A stretch of DNA of 27,319 nt from Mayfieldus sp038317345 (GCA_038317345.1 JBBQBH010000040.1:1-27319), one strand, 5' to 3'; numbered from the stretch's first letter, positions 6,855-14,452 are shown. Made by a program: numbers and translations. Notes: generated by a model not told the origin, from the letters alone.

Positions 6855-7583
6855 ATGGCTGGAAGCCTCAGCCCCTCGACCGGGACCCTGCTGCGCGGTC
6901 TGGCGTTACTGGCGGCAAGCGTCCTCGTTCTCTGGTTCGCGCTCGCAGCGGATCACTCTTCTGCAAAGAATCTCCGCGACACCCAACGTGGCGAGAAGAT
7001 CAATGGCACCCAGGGCGCCGACAAGATCAAGGGGATGTCCGGCAACGACAAGATCAAGGGCAAGGGAGGCAACGACACATTGAACGGGGGCAAGGGTCAC
7101 GACACCCTCACCGGCGGCAAGGGCGCCGACAAGATGCGCGGCGGCGCCGGCAATGACGTGATCAAGGCCGCCGACGGACGGCGTGACAAGGTGATCAACG
7201 GCGGAGGCGGCAAGAACCGATGTGTGATCGACACCGCGCTCGAGCTCTCGATCGCCCGCAACTGCTCCTCGATCGCCGCAGCTCCCGGTGGTGGTGGCGG
7301 TCCTGGGCCCGGTCCGGGCGGGGGACTGCAGCTTCTAGGCGCCGAGGGCCTTGTCTGCGCTTCGCCGCTGCCGATCTGCGTGTTCACCCTCAGCGGTAAT
7401 GGAGCCGACGGCACGCTCGGAACGGTGACCGGCGGCGGTGGCGTGACCGCGGTCGGCGGGAGCGTCACCCCCAGCGGATCGGACTGGACCGCCGGCGGCC
7501 TCTACGGGTGTACCGCCGACGGATTCCTGCGCGTCACGATCGGCTCCGAGTTCGTCGACGTGCCGGTGGACTGCACGGCCTGA
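6855..7583 (+). CDS. Secreted RTX (hemolysin-type) calcium-binding repeat protein
   Basis: 242 residues with an excellent ribosome site, AAGGAGGT (6841-6848), six bases before ATG. Residues about 13-36 form a hydrophobic signal or membrane anchor (LLRGLALLAASVLVLWFAL). Then come about six nonapeptide repeats of the GGxGxDxLx type (GTQGADKIKG, MSGNDKIKG, KGGNDTLNG, GKGHDTLTG, GKGADKMRG, GAGNDVIKA) that would bind Ca2+ in a parallel beta-roll. A GGGGGPGPGPGGG linker leads to a C-terminal beta-rich domain of about 85 residues that holds several Cys and is unknown to me. The repeats are unusually Lys-rich. Small RTX proteins of this build are frequent in Thermoleophilia-like genomes. There is no RTX-type secretion system nearby, so export is probably by Sec. 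Function beyond an extracellular Ca2+-binding role is unknown. Confidence 0.85.
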   Translation: MAGSLSPSTGTLLRGLALLAASVLVLWFALAADHSSAKNLRDTQRGEKINGTQGADKIKGMSGNDKIKGKGGNDTLNGGKGHDTLTGGKGADKMRGGAGNDVIKAADGRRDKVINGGGGKNRCVIDTALELSIARNCSSIAAAPGGGGGPGPGPGGGLQLLGAEGLVCASPLPICVFTLSGNGADGTLGTVTGGGGVTAVGGSVTPSGSDWTAGGLYGCTADGFLRVTIGSEFVDVPVDCTA

Positions 7584-7618
7584 CCTCGGTTCGCAGCTGC
7601 GTGGGTGCCCGAGCCGTC

Positions 7619-8146
7619 CTAGTTCATGGACGGGTCCTCGGGCATCCGCGCCAGCAGCGCGTACTCGCCGCCGCGGCGCCCGAGCAGATAGGACCAGAGG
7701 TCGCCGTCACGGAACGGGTCCTCTGCCGTGGCCGGCTCGATGATCCAGGCGTCCTGCTCGATCTCGCCCTCGATCTGACCTGGGCCCCAGCCGGCGTGTC
7801 CGGCGTAGACGCGTAGCTCCCGCAACTCGTCGCCGGGCTCGTCGGGGTCGATCACCCCGAGGTCGCCGACGACGATGCCGGCGGCGGCGTCGGGATCGTC
7901 GAAGCGGCCCAACGCGACCGCGGTGTCGGCGCCGACCGGCCCTCCGATCCAGACCACCTCGTCCTCGTCGGAATAGAGAGCCAGCGAGGGCACGACCTCG
8001 GCGACGCTCGTCTCCGAGGGACGGTTGAGCACGACGCCGAACGCTCCCTGCTCGTTGTGCTCGACCATCAGCACCACGCTGCGCCGGAAGAAATCGTGGA
8101 GGCTGGGCGCAGCGATCAGCAGCTTGCCGGAGAGTGAATCTTCCAT
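7619..8146 (-). CDS. yqgE: YqgE/AlgH family protein
   Basis: 175 residues from ATG 8146, the family's usual length. Typical features are SLSGKLLIAAPSLHD at the start, RRSVVLMVEHNEQGAFGVVLNRP, the VWIGGPV motif and the late LRVYAGHAGWGPGQIEGEI segment followed by DPFRDGDLWSYLL. The frame remains open upstream to 8593, but that part is antisense to the DUF1326 gene and is rejected. YqgE/AlgH proteins (UPF0301) are widespread; AlgH was linked to alginate regulation in Pseudomonas, but the biochemical role is unsettled. The gene is divergent from the DUF1326 gene (57-base gap) and convergent with the RTX gene. Confidence 0.93.
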   Translation of the reverse strand: MEDSLSGKLLIAAPSLHDFFRRSVVLMVEHNEQGAFGVVLNRPSETSVAEVVPSLALYSDEDEVVWIGGPVGADTAVALGRFDDPDAAAGIVVGDLGVIDPDEPGDELRELRVYAGHAGWGPGQIEGEIEQDAWIIEPATAEDPFRDGDLWSYLLGRRGGEYALLARMPEDPSMN

Positions 8147-8203
8147 CGCTTCATTCTGATCGCATCGCGTCATCGACGCTAGGCTCGTCCGATCGCCGAC
8201 TAC

Positions 8204-8818
8204 TTGCCCTGGGCCATATCGGGGACCTACCTGGAGGCCTGCAACTGCGAGGTGATCTGTCCCTGCCGCACTATCGACGGGGAGCGAGGCGGCCGCTCCA
8301 CCTTTGAGATCTGCAAGGGAGCGCTCTCGTGGCGGATCCAGCGGGGTAATGCCGGCGACGTCGAGTTGAGCGGGCTGGACGTCGTTATCGCCAGCATGTA
8401 TGACGACGATGAGGCGGGATCGCCCTGGACCTTCTGGCTCTACCTGGACCAGCGCGGCGACGAGAGCCAACGCGGCGCCCTGGAGCAGATCTTCCGCGGC
8501 CGCCTCGGAGGCACCCCCGACGAGCAATTCCCGTGGGCCTGGAAGCCGAGCGATCTGCTGGGGGTGCGGGCCGTGGCGATCGAGGTCGACCACAAGAAGG
8601 GCGAGGGTTGGTTCCGCGCCGGCGACTATGTCTCAGTGCGGATCGACGGCCCGGTCGCCGGGGACTCGCAGGTCGCCTGCATCATCCCGGGCTATCACCA
8701 GCCGGGGCGAGAGGTGCACTCCGAGCTGATCAAGGTCGAGGACGAGGGCCTCGGCTTCGAGGTCCAGGGGCGCTGCGGCTACGAGTCAGATTTCGAGTAC
8801 TCCTCGAACGCGACCTAG
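8204..8818 (+). CDS. DUF1326 domain protein, copy 1
   Basis: 204 residues from a TTG start at 8204, chosen because the DUF1326 hallmark begins at once: WxxxGTYLEACNCEVICPC, with Cys at 13, 15, 19 and 21. The CxC-x3-CPC pattern suggests a metal or thiol function, but none is established for the family. There is no signal peptide or membrane segment. Further family-like parts are GDVELSGLDVVIA, SPWTFWLYLDQRGDESQRGALEQIFRG (split by a turn) and a beta-rich C-terminal half. It faces a DUF2182 membrane protein gene on the other strand (18-base gap), beyond which a second DUF1326 gene lies. No clear ribosome site is visible, so a leaderless or weak start is possible. Confidence 0.85.
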   Translation: MPWAISGTYLEACNCEVICPCRTIDGERGGRSTFEICKGALSWRIQRGNAGDVELSGLDVVIASMYDDDEAGSPWTFWLYLDQRGDESQRGALEQIFRGRLGGTPDEQFPWAWKPSDLLGVRAVAIEVDHKKGEGWFRAGDYVSVRIDGPVAGDSQVACIIPGYHQPGREVHSELIKVEDEGLGFEVQGRCGYESDFEYSSNAT

Positions 8819-8836
8819 CCGAGTCGACGCGCATCG

Positions 8837-9661
8837 TTATTTCCCGCCCATCGGGTTGTCCTGCATCGCGTTGTCGGGCTGTGTGAGCCCGGGTACCTGC
8901 GCCGGCGCGACAGCCACCGCTATGCCCAAGACCAGCAAGACGACGGCGATCGAGCGGTTCGCCGGCGCCTTCCACGGCAACAGTTTCTCGACCGCTATCA
9001 GCGCCGCAACAAACGCCATCCAGCCGAGGCTCATCACGCCAAGCGCGAACAGCACCGCCATCAGCGCCCAGCAGCACCCCACACACCAGGCGCCGTGCAG
9101 GAATCCCATCTGCAGGGCGCCCGACCGCCCTTCGTGCCAGTTCTCGATCACCAACGAAAGCGGGCCGCGGCAACGCGTCAGACAGGCGTCCTTGAGCGGC
9201 GTCAGTTGGTAGAGCGCGGCGACGACGATCACCCCTCCCGCGAGGTATGGGCCACCGCGGTCCCAGGAGAAGGCATCGGGGGCGATCGAGCGTCCGAGAT
9301 CGAAGATCGCATAGCCGAGCAGACCAGCAAGCGCCCATGAGACCAGGTATCCGGCCACGAAGATCGCCGTCGCGCCGGCGGGTGCCGAGCGGCCGGACTC
9401 CCGCCGCGCCACCTGCAGGCGGGAGTAGACCCCGACCATCGGCGTGATCGACGGGAACATCATCGCCGCCATCATCACCACCCAGACCGTGAGGTAGAAG
9501 CCGAGCCCACCGAGGTCGGTGCCCGGTCCCGCGTCCATTCCTTGCATGCGCTCGCCGGTCACCGCCCAGGCCATCGCCGCCAGTCCGACCAGGAGCGCAA
9601 TCAGGCCGATCCTGGCGCGGTCCGCGGCGGCGGGCGCAAATGGAATGCGGGCGGACTCCAT
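8837..9661 (-). CDS. DUF2182 membrane protein
   Basis: 274 residues from ATG 9661; the longer open frame is refused because it would overlap the preceding DUF1326 gene. Predicted topology is about six to seven membrane helices (RIGLIALLVGLAAMAWAV; FYLTVWVVMMAAMMFPSITP; AIFVAGYLVSWALAGLLGYA; LAGGVIVVAALYQLTPLK; WCVGCCWALMAVLFALGVMS; two more). The motifs MMAAMMFPS, LTPLKDACLTRC and GAWCVGCCW are hallmarks of DUF2182, described in databases as a predicted metal-binding integral membrane protein. The Met- and Cys-rich helices would suit copper or another soft metal, but this is inference. It starts 13 bases after the stop of the second DUF1326 gene and is very likely co-transcribed with it. Confidence 0.9.
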   Translation of the reverse strand: MESARIPFAPAAADRARIGLIALLVGLAAMAWAVTGERMQGMDAGPGTDLGGLGFYLTVWVVMMAAMMFPSITPMVGVYSRLQVARRESGRSAPAGATAIFVAGYLVSWALAGLLGYAIFDLGRSIAPDAFSWDRGGPYLAGGVIVVAALYQLTPLKDACLTRCRGPLSLVIENWHEGRSGALQMGFLHGAWCVGCCWALMAVLFALGVMSLGWMAFVAALIAVEKLLPWKAPANRSIAVVLLVLGIAVAVAPAQVPGLTQPDNAMQDNPMGGK

Positions 9662-9674
9662 CCCAGCGCTGCCT

Positions 9675-10280
9675 TCAGGCGGCCCAGGAGAACGTGGTCG
9701 AGAAACCAGACTTGCCGTCCTGCGACAGGTCAAGTCCGAAGACCTTGATGCTCGCGTACTTTGCCTTGGAGATCGTCAGCTCCGAGTTGGCGGGATGGAA
9801 GACATTCACGACCTTCGCCGCCTCGCCGCTCGGGCTTCCGAACGGGACCACGTCTTCGACCTCGATGTCGACGGCATCGCCCGCCTTGACGCTGTGCACG
9901 CCGCCCTCGCTGGAAAACTCGATCGGCAGGCGCTCGACCCCAAGGTTCTCCCCTATCAGCGCCGATGCGGCCTCCATCGGGCCGCCCAGCTGGCCGCTGA
10001 ACACGGCGCCGAGCTTGTCCACCTGCTCGTCGGAAGCGGCGGCGTCGATGATCACGCCGAGCTTCCAATCGCCCTCCGACATCACCTGCGGGGTGTCGGC
10101 GACGGCAATCACGTTGAGCCCGGAGACGTCGACACCATCGATGTCCCCGGAGTCGATGTGAAAGACGAGCGCGGGTGTGCAGCGCTCGGTATCCGCACCA
10201 AGCGAGAGCGACGCGGTGCATGGACACGGGACCTCGCAGGGACAGTTCTCGAAGTACCTTCCATCAAGCTTCCATGCCAT
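9675..10280 (-). CDS. DUF1326 domain protein, copy 2
   Basis: 201 residues from ATG 10280, with a strong purine-rich ribosome site (GAGAGGAGG) upstream. It opens with MAWKLDGRYFENCPCEVPCPC, so Cys fall at 13, 15, 19 and 21, exactly as in copy 1 about 1 kb away. The two are paralogues with otherwise diverged sequence: a VDVSGLNVIAVADTP segment matches the first copy's VELSGLDVVIA, and an EQVDKLGAVFSGQLGG helix matches its GALEQIFRG helix. There is no signal peptide. It forms an operon with the DUF2182 membrane protein downstream. A soluble Cys-motif protein serving a membrane partner is a reasonable reading, but no activity is established. Confidence 0.88.
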   Translation of the reverse strand: MAWKLDGRYFENCPCEVPCPCTASLSLGADTERCTPALVFHIDSGDIDGVDVSGLNVIAVADTPQVMSEGDWKLGVIIDAAASDEQVDKLGAVFSGQLGGPMEAASALIGENLGVERLPIEFSSEGGVHSVKAGDAVDIEVEDVVPFGSPSGEAAKVVNVFHPANSELTISKAKYASIKVFGLDLSQDGKSGFSTTFSWAA

Positions 10281-10317
10281 CTCGCTGCCTCCTCTCGATA
10301 TGAACTGTGCGGTGGCG

Positions 10318-10346
10318 ATGCTCGTGGACCGCACTCCTGTTGTCAA
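10318..10346 (-). promoter_or_regulatory. Possible promoter of the DUF1326-DUF2182 operon
   Basis: On the minus strand a perfect TTGACA (10346-10341) is followed after 17 bases by GAGCAT (10323-10318), a 3/6 match to a -10 box, 38 bases before the DUF1326 start. The -35 is convincing; the -10 is weak. Confidence 0.35.
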
Positions 10347-10367
10347 CTGTCGGTGCGAGCCTCACGC

Positions 10368-11402
10368 TCACGGCGTGATCACGATCTTCAGCGCCTCGTG
10401 ACGGTCGTACACCTGGTAGGCCTCGGGCGCGTCGTCGAGCTTCATGTGGTGGGTGACGAGCGGCGTCGGGTCGAGCTCGCCGCTCTCCAGCCGCTCCAGC
10501 ACCGGGTCGACGTAGGCGATCACGTTTGCCTGGCCGGTCTTCAGCGTCAGCCCCTTGATCCAGACGATCCCCATGTGCAGTTGGATCGGTTCGGCGTAGA
10601 CGCCGGTCGCGGAGACCGTCCCCGCCTTGCGGGTCAGCCGACATGCCATATCGAGGGCGTCGGGATGGCCGACCGCGTCCACGGCGCCGTCGACGCCGCG
10701 GCCCTCGGTCTCCTCCTTGACCCGCGCCCGCACGTCGTCCTCTGTGAGGTGAAGCGGGACAGCACCGAAGGACTCGGCCATTTTCAGCCGCTCCTCGACC
10801 GAGTCGATGGCGATCACGGGGTCCGCACCTGCGGCCCTGGCGGCCTGCACGGCGCAGAGGCCGACCGGGCCGAGGCCGAGCACCGCCGCCGAGAAGCCGG
10901 GTTCGGGGTCCAGCGCCTGCACAGCGTGGTAACCGGTGCCCATCACGTCGCCGGCGAACAGGGCCACGTCGTCCGAGAGCCCGTCGGGGACACGGCGCAG
11001 GGTGAGGTCGGCGTGCGGGACCAAGAGCTGGTCGGCCTGCGCCCCCTGGAGCGAGCCGAGCGCCTCGCCGTGTCCGAAGACTCGGCTGGAATCGCACTGC
11101 TGATAGTCGCCGCGGCGGCAGAAGAAGCATTCGCCGCATGCGGTGCAGTAGGTGCCGAGCACCCGATCGCCCTCGGCGACCTTGGTGACGTCGTCGCCGG
11201 TCGCGAGCACCGTGCCCACGTACTCGTGGCCGATCGTGAAGCCGGGCTCGATCTCGACTCGGCCGTGGTAGATGTGCAGATCGGAGCCGCAGACGCCGGT
11301 CGCCTCGACTCGGATCACCGCCTCGTCGGGAGAGCCGACCTCGGGCTCGGGCTTCTCGTCGACGCGGACCTCGCCCGGAGCCTGATAGGTGACGGCGCGC
11401 AT
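10368..11402 (-). CDS. Zinc-dependent alcohol dehydrogenase (MDR family)
   Basis: 344 residues from ATG 11402. The catalytic zinc ligands are visible in TGVCGSDLH and GHEYVG, and the structural zinc loop in CTACGECFFCRRGDYQQC. The Rossmann motif GLGPVGLCAVQAARAAG is followed by VIAIDSVEERL, where the Asp at the end of strand 2 favours NAD+ over NADP+. It resembles the glutathione-independent formaldehyde/threonine dehydrogenase-like branch (GDVMGTGYHAV is typical), but the substrate is not clear. Its ATG overlaps the stop codon of the upstream DUF202 gene (TGATG), so the two are translationally coupled, an odd pairing of a small membrane protein with a soluble oxidoreductase. Confidence 0.92.
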   Translation of the reverse strand: MRAVTYQAPGEVRVDEKPEPEVGSPDEAVIRVEATGVCGSDLHIYHGRVEIEPGFTIGHEYVGTVLATGDDVTKVAEGDRVLGTYCTACGECFFCRRGDYQQCDSSRVFGHGEALGSLQGAQADQLLVPHADLTLRRVPDGLSDDVALFAGDVMGTGYHAVQALDPEPGFSAAVLGLGPVGLCAVQAARAAGADPVIAIDSVEERLKMAESFGAVPLHLTEDDVRARVKEETEGRGVDGAVDAVGHPDALDMACRLTRKAGTVSATGVYAEPIQLHMGIVWIKGLTLKTGQANVIAYVDPVLERLESGELDPTPLVTHHMKLDDAPEAYQVYDRHEALKIVITP

Positions 11403-11749
11403 CAGTCGAAGATCACCAGCAGCACGATGAACAGGCCGAGGGCCATGCCGACGAAGCCGAGCATGGTCAACGCATGGTATGGCGGTGGAGCGAATTCGCC
11501 GCGGGCGGCGGCCTCGTCGACGGCGCTGGAGCGGATGCTCCCGTAGCCGATCAACGCGACCCCGTAAAGGGCGAAGGCGACCCCGACCACGGTGTAAGGC
11601 CACTGCGTATGTCCACCGCCAATCTCGGGCACCAGCCTGCCGACCGCGAGCGCCACTGCCAGCGCGGTAAGGCCAGTGCGCCACCAGGCGAGCTGGGTGC
11701 GTTCGCTGGCTAGCGAGGTGCGCCGGGCGTCGCCGGACAGTTCGGCCAT
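11402..11749 (-). CDS. DUF202 small membrane protein
   Basis: 115 residues from ATG 11749. The start LASERTQLAWWRTGLTALAVALAVGRLVP is the DUF202 (YidH-like) pattern: RT-x-LAW-x-RT before the first helix. Two more hydrophobic helices follow (YTVVGVAFALYGVALIGYG and a C-terminal LTMLGFVGMALGLFIVLLVIF). Function is unknown for this family. A far longer open frame reading into the SDR gene from the other strand is rejected as antisense. The gene shares a 60-base divergent region with the SDR gene and overlaps the alcohol dehydrogenase start. Confidence 0.88.
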   Translation of the reverse strand: MAELSGDARRTSLASERTQLAWWRTGLTALAVALAVGRLVPEIGGGHTQWPYTVVGVAFALYGVALIGYGSIRSSAVDEAAARGEFAPPPYHALTMLGFVGMALGLFIVLLVIFD

Positions 11750-11809
11750 TGGCAGCAAAATATCCGGGTTAGGGTTGTCGCATCGATCCGACCACGAAAG
11801 GGAGCGGAG

Positions 11810-12662
11810 ATGGGCGATGAATCGAGGGCGGTGCTGGTCACGGGGTGCTCGACCGGGATCGGGCGGGAGACCGCCCGTCACCTGGCGGAAAAGGGATGGA
11901 AGGTCTACGCCACGGCCCGCCATCCCGAGTCGATCGAGGATTTGAAGAGCGAGGGTTGCGAGACGCTGTCCTGCGACGTCACCGACGAGGCCTCGATGAG
12001 TGCCTGCGTCCGTGCGGTGGAGGAGACCGAGGGCGCGGTCGGGGCGCTGGTCAACAACGCCGGCTACAGCCAGAGCGGCGCGATCGAGGAGGTCCCGATC
12101 GATGCGGTGCGGCGCCAGTTCGAGACCAACGTGTTCGGTCTGATGCGGATGTGCCAGCTGGCGCTGCCCGGCATGCGGGCGCAGGGCTGGGGCAAGATCG
12201 TCAACGTCATCTCGATGGGCGGCAAGCTCGTCTTCCCGGGCGGCGGCGTTTACCACGCGACCAAGCACGCAGTCGAAGCGCTTTCGGATGCTCTGCGCTT
12301 CGAGGTGGCCGGGTTCGGCGTCGACGTGGTGGTGATCGAGCCGGGGCTGATCAAGACCAGCTTCGCCGAGGCGGCAGTCGGGTCGATGGCCGGCGAGCTG
12401 CCGACCGACGGGCCCTACGCGGAATTCAACGCTGCGGTCAGCCGCGAGACGGCGAGCGCCTACGAGGGGCCCCCTGGCCCGGCTGGGCGGCGGCCCGGAG
12501 ACCGTGGCACGGAAGATCGAGCACGCGATCTCATCGCGCCACCCGCGCACCCGCTACAAGGTGACGGCCTCGGCGGGGATGGGCCTTGGAGCACGGAAGC
12601 TGATGACCGACCGGATGTGGGACCGATTCGTGGGGACGCAGTTCCCGAGGCCGGGGCGGTAG
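11810..12662 (+). pseudogene. Short-chain dehydrogenase/reductase, frameshifted near the C-terminus
   Basis: Starts at ATG 11810 after GGGAGCGGAG. The first 220 residues are a classical SDR: TGCSTGIGRE cofactor loop (about 12-21), CDVTDEAS, NNAGYSQSG, a conserved Asn-containing FETNVFGL, catalytic Ser in NVISMGG, and YHATK (Tyr and Lys of the active site). The frame breaks at GGGGCCCCC (12466-12474). Removing one C restores LARLGGGPETVARKIEHAI and a normal SDR C-terminus ending at TAG 12660-12662, seven bases before the convergent HD-GYP gene. Without the correction the frame runs on to 12907 through 240 bases antisense to that gene, which is not credible. It is either a recent frameshift or an indel in the assembly. 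The substrate is unknown; the sequence resembles retinol/steroid-type SDRs. Confidence 0.85.
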
Positions 12663-12669
12663 ACGAAGC

Positions 12670-14073
12670 TCAGCCGACGCGGGCGCCGCCGACCAGGAAG
12701 CGGCCGGACTGCTCTTCCACCGTGGCGATGCGCTCCTCGAGCGCCAGCTCGACGTCGAAGTCGGCGTCCTCGCCATGGCGGAAAGTGAGGTCCTTGCCCT
12801 CCAGGACCTCCTCGACGAAGATCCGCACGAATCGCTCGTCGAGCTGCGCACCTGCAACCCGCTGTAGCTCCTGGATCGCCTCGAAGGAGGAAACAGGCTC
12901 CTTGTAGGAGTCGCGGGCGGTCATCACGTCGTACGTATCGGCCACGGAGATGATCCGCGACATCTCGGGGATCTGGTCGCCCTTGAGACCCCGAGGGTAG
13001 CCCTTGCCGTCGATGCGCTCGTGGTGGGCGAGGACGATCTTGGCCACCGGCCCGTAGCCCTCCAACGACGAAACCACGTCGGCACCCTGCTGAGGGTGCA
13101 TCTTGATCAGGTTCCAATCGTCGTCCGAGAGCGGGACGTTGGCCTTGAGGATGTGGTCCGGCAGGATGAACTTGCCGATGTCATGCACGAGCCCAACGAT
13201 GTGGACCAGCTCCTGCTCGCTCTGCGACATGCCGGCCTGCTTGGCAATCGCACGCGCGTAGCGTGCAACCGAGGCGCTGTGGCGAGCCGTCATCTCGTCC
13301 CGCAGGTCGAGCGTCTTCATCAGTGCGCTCAGCATCCCGACTTGGAAACTCACCAGTTGTTTTGTGCGCTTCTGCAGCTCCTCGGCGCGTTCCTGAGACA
13401 GGAGCATCTGGCCGAGGAGATGCTGGACCGTGATGAGAACCACTCCGACGAGGGGAATCCCAACGAGTCCAACCTCGTTGTAGGTGTATGCCACTCCAAT
13501 TGCCATCATCGCCGCGGCCAGTTCGGATGAGAGCACCGGAGTCGCGCTTCGCATTGTTCGCCAGAAGGATTCGCCCTCGGCGTCCATCAAGACATCCGTG
13601 GTTGCGATCAAGGTGAGGTTCAAGATCAATGCACCAACGAAGACGCCAAAGACAAGGGCGTAAAAACCCGCGTCAGACGGCGTCAGGCCGACCGCGTTCT
13701 GAATCTCGTGGAAGGCGATCCCACCCGCGAGTGGGAATGTGGTGAAAGTAAGAAGGTTTTGCAGGAAGAAGCGGAGCGGATTCCGCTCTCGCAGCCAAAC
13801 TGCGCAAATGGTCGCAGCGCCGATCAGAGCCGCCGGCGAGCCGTAGAGGAAGGCCATCGCCAATACAAGAGCCAGGAAACTCCCCGAGATCATGAGGCCG
13901 GATTTGACCCTCACCGCGGTGAACTCGCTGACCAGCCCGAAGGCGAGCAGCACGCCGATTAACGGCCAATCCCAATTGCCATTCGGCGCTTGCCAGACCG
14001 CAATCGCCGTAACGGCGACGAGTCCAGCAACGTGAAGCGAGATTGCGCGGTTGGAAGGGCGGTCTCTGTGCAT
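12670..14073 (-). CDS. Membrane HD-GYP c-di-GMP phosphodiesterase
   Basis: 467 residues from ATG 14073. GTG 14142 in frame would add 23 residues, but membrane helix 1 begins soon after the ATG. About eight hydrophobic segments make an N-terminal sensor (MASE-like) domain to roughly residue 225, then a short coiled linker (SQERAEELQKRTKQL), then the HD-GYP domain. Its signatures are intact: HSASVARYARAIA, HDIGK at about 297-301, and HHERIDGKGYP at about 350-360, which holds the HH pair and GYP. This supports hydrolysis of cyclic di-GMP with a di-iron or similar metal centre. A short acidic tail (residues after about 425) has no clear domain. It is preceded by an unusually structured leader, described separately. 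Confidence 0.92.
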   Translation of the reverse strand: MHRDRPSNRAISLHVAGLVAVTAIAVWQAPNGNWDWPLIGVLLAFGLVSEFTAVRVKSGLMISGSFLALVLAMAFLYGSPAALIGAATICAVWLRERNPLRFFLQNLLTFTTFPLAGGIAFHEIQNAVGLTPSDAGFYALVFGVFVGALILNLTLIATTDVLMDAEGESFWRTMRSATPVLSSELAAAMMAIGVAYTYNEVGLVGIPLVGVVLITVQHLLGQMLLSQERAEELQKRTKQLVSFQVGMLSALMKTLDLRDEMTARHSASVARYARAIAKQAGMSQSEQELVHIVGLVHDIGKFILPDHILKANVPLSDDDWNLIKMHPQQGADVVSSLEGYGPVAKIVLAHHERIDGKGYPRGLKGDQIPEMSRIISVADTYDVMTARDSYKEPVSSFEAIQELQRVAGAQLDERFVRIFVEEVLEGKDLTFRHGEDADFDVELALEERIATVEEQSGRFLVGGARVG

Positions 14074-14086
14074 GCGGTCGCATCCC

Positions 14087-14259
14087 CCGCTATAAGCGGA
14101 GCGGTTCCTTTCTTTCTCGGCAAATGCAGCCGATTCCTCCACTCTCTAGGCACCAAAATGCGACGAATGTCACTTTCGATGACGTTTCTTGCCGAACGTC
14201 CGTCCGCCAGGCGGGGCAAGAAGCGTTGCGGCGCCGCAACCTGGGAGGTCTCATAGACC
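14087..14259 (-). promoter_or_regulatory. Highly structured leader of the HD-GYP gene
   Basis: The 379 bases between the HD-GYP and MFS genes hold a series of inverted repeats. Read leftward after the terminator at 14267 they are: GGTCT/AGACC (14259-14247), a perfect 16-bp palindrome GTTGCGGCGCCGCAAC (14240-14225), TTCTTGCC/GGCAAGAA (14222-14186) with an inner GGCGG/CCGCC, and CCGCT-TAT-AGCGG (14099-14087) close to the ATG at 14073. This density is not expected by chance. It may be a cis-regulatory RNA. No known riboswitch consensus is recognised. Confidence 0.4.
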
Positions 14260-14266
14260 CCCTGCC

Positions 14267-14294
14267 AAAACAAAGGGCGCCCCTAGGGGCGCCC
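14267..14294 (-). terminator. Rho-independent terminator on the minus strand
   Basis: A perfect 20-bp palindrome at 14275-14294 (arms GGGCGCCCCT/AGGGGCGCCC) is followed on the minus strand by TTTGTTTT (14274-14267). It would end leftward transcripts about 190 bases before the HD-GYP start. On the plus strand no T-tract follows, so its direction is clear. Confidence 0.75.
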
Positions 14295-14306
14295 CACAAC
14301 GACGAA

Positions 14307-14326
14307 GGACGCCCACCTGGGCGTCC
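14307..14326 (-). promoter_or_regulatory. Second GC hairpin before the terminator
   Basis: GGACGCCCA/TGGGCGTCC arms (9 bp, 2-base centre) lie 14 bases after the micro-ORF stop and 12 bases before the terminator stem. Both hairpins share a GGACGCCC/GGGCGCCC-like core, so alternative pairing between them is possible. Confidence 0.5.
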
Positions 14327-14339
14327 AATCGACTAAACC

Positions 14340-14360
14340 TTAACCCTTCCTGAAACTCAT
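14340..14360 (-). CDS. Micro-ORF MSFRKG with perfect Shine-Dalgarno
   Basis: On the minus strand AGGAGG (14372-14367) is placed six bases before ATG 14360, followed by AGT TTC AGG AAG GGT TAA. The encoded peptide would be only six residues (MSFRKG). Directly after it come a GC hairpin and a terminator. A near-ideal ribosome site on so short a frame, followed by a terminator, is the layout of a leader peptide or a small mRNA. It could control read-through into the HD-GYP gene, or act as an independent small RNA. Expression is not known. Confidence 0.4.
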   Translation of the reverse strand: MSFRKG

Positions 14361-14452
14361 GGAAGTCCTCCTGACACCTTGCAAGCTCTGGATATCCGTG
14401 CACAGGTTTGTAGCAGAAGCTCCAGCAAACTTGTGCATCTGCAGGAAAAGTT

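Noticed and set aside
9519..11546. 675-codon open frame on the plus strand
   Set aside because: It is antisense to the DUF2182, DUF1326 and alcohol dehydrogenase genes, whose motifs are unmistakable; long antisense frames are expected in DNA of this GC content.
11750..12550. Upstream extension of the DUF202 frame
   Set aside because: It is antisense to the SDR gene; the family N-terminus begins at the ATG at 11749.
14074..14452. Cyclic-di-GMP riboswitch in the HD-GYP leader
   Set aside because: I cannot find the GEMM core elements (CAC-GCACAGGGCAAACC-like segments) on either strand.
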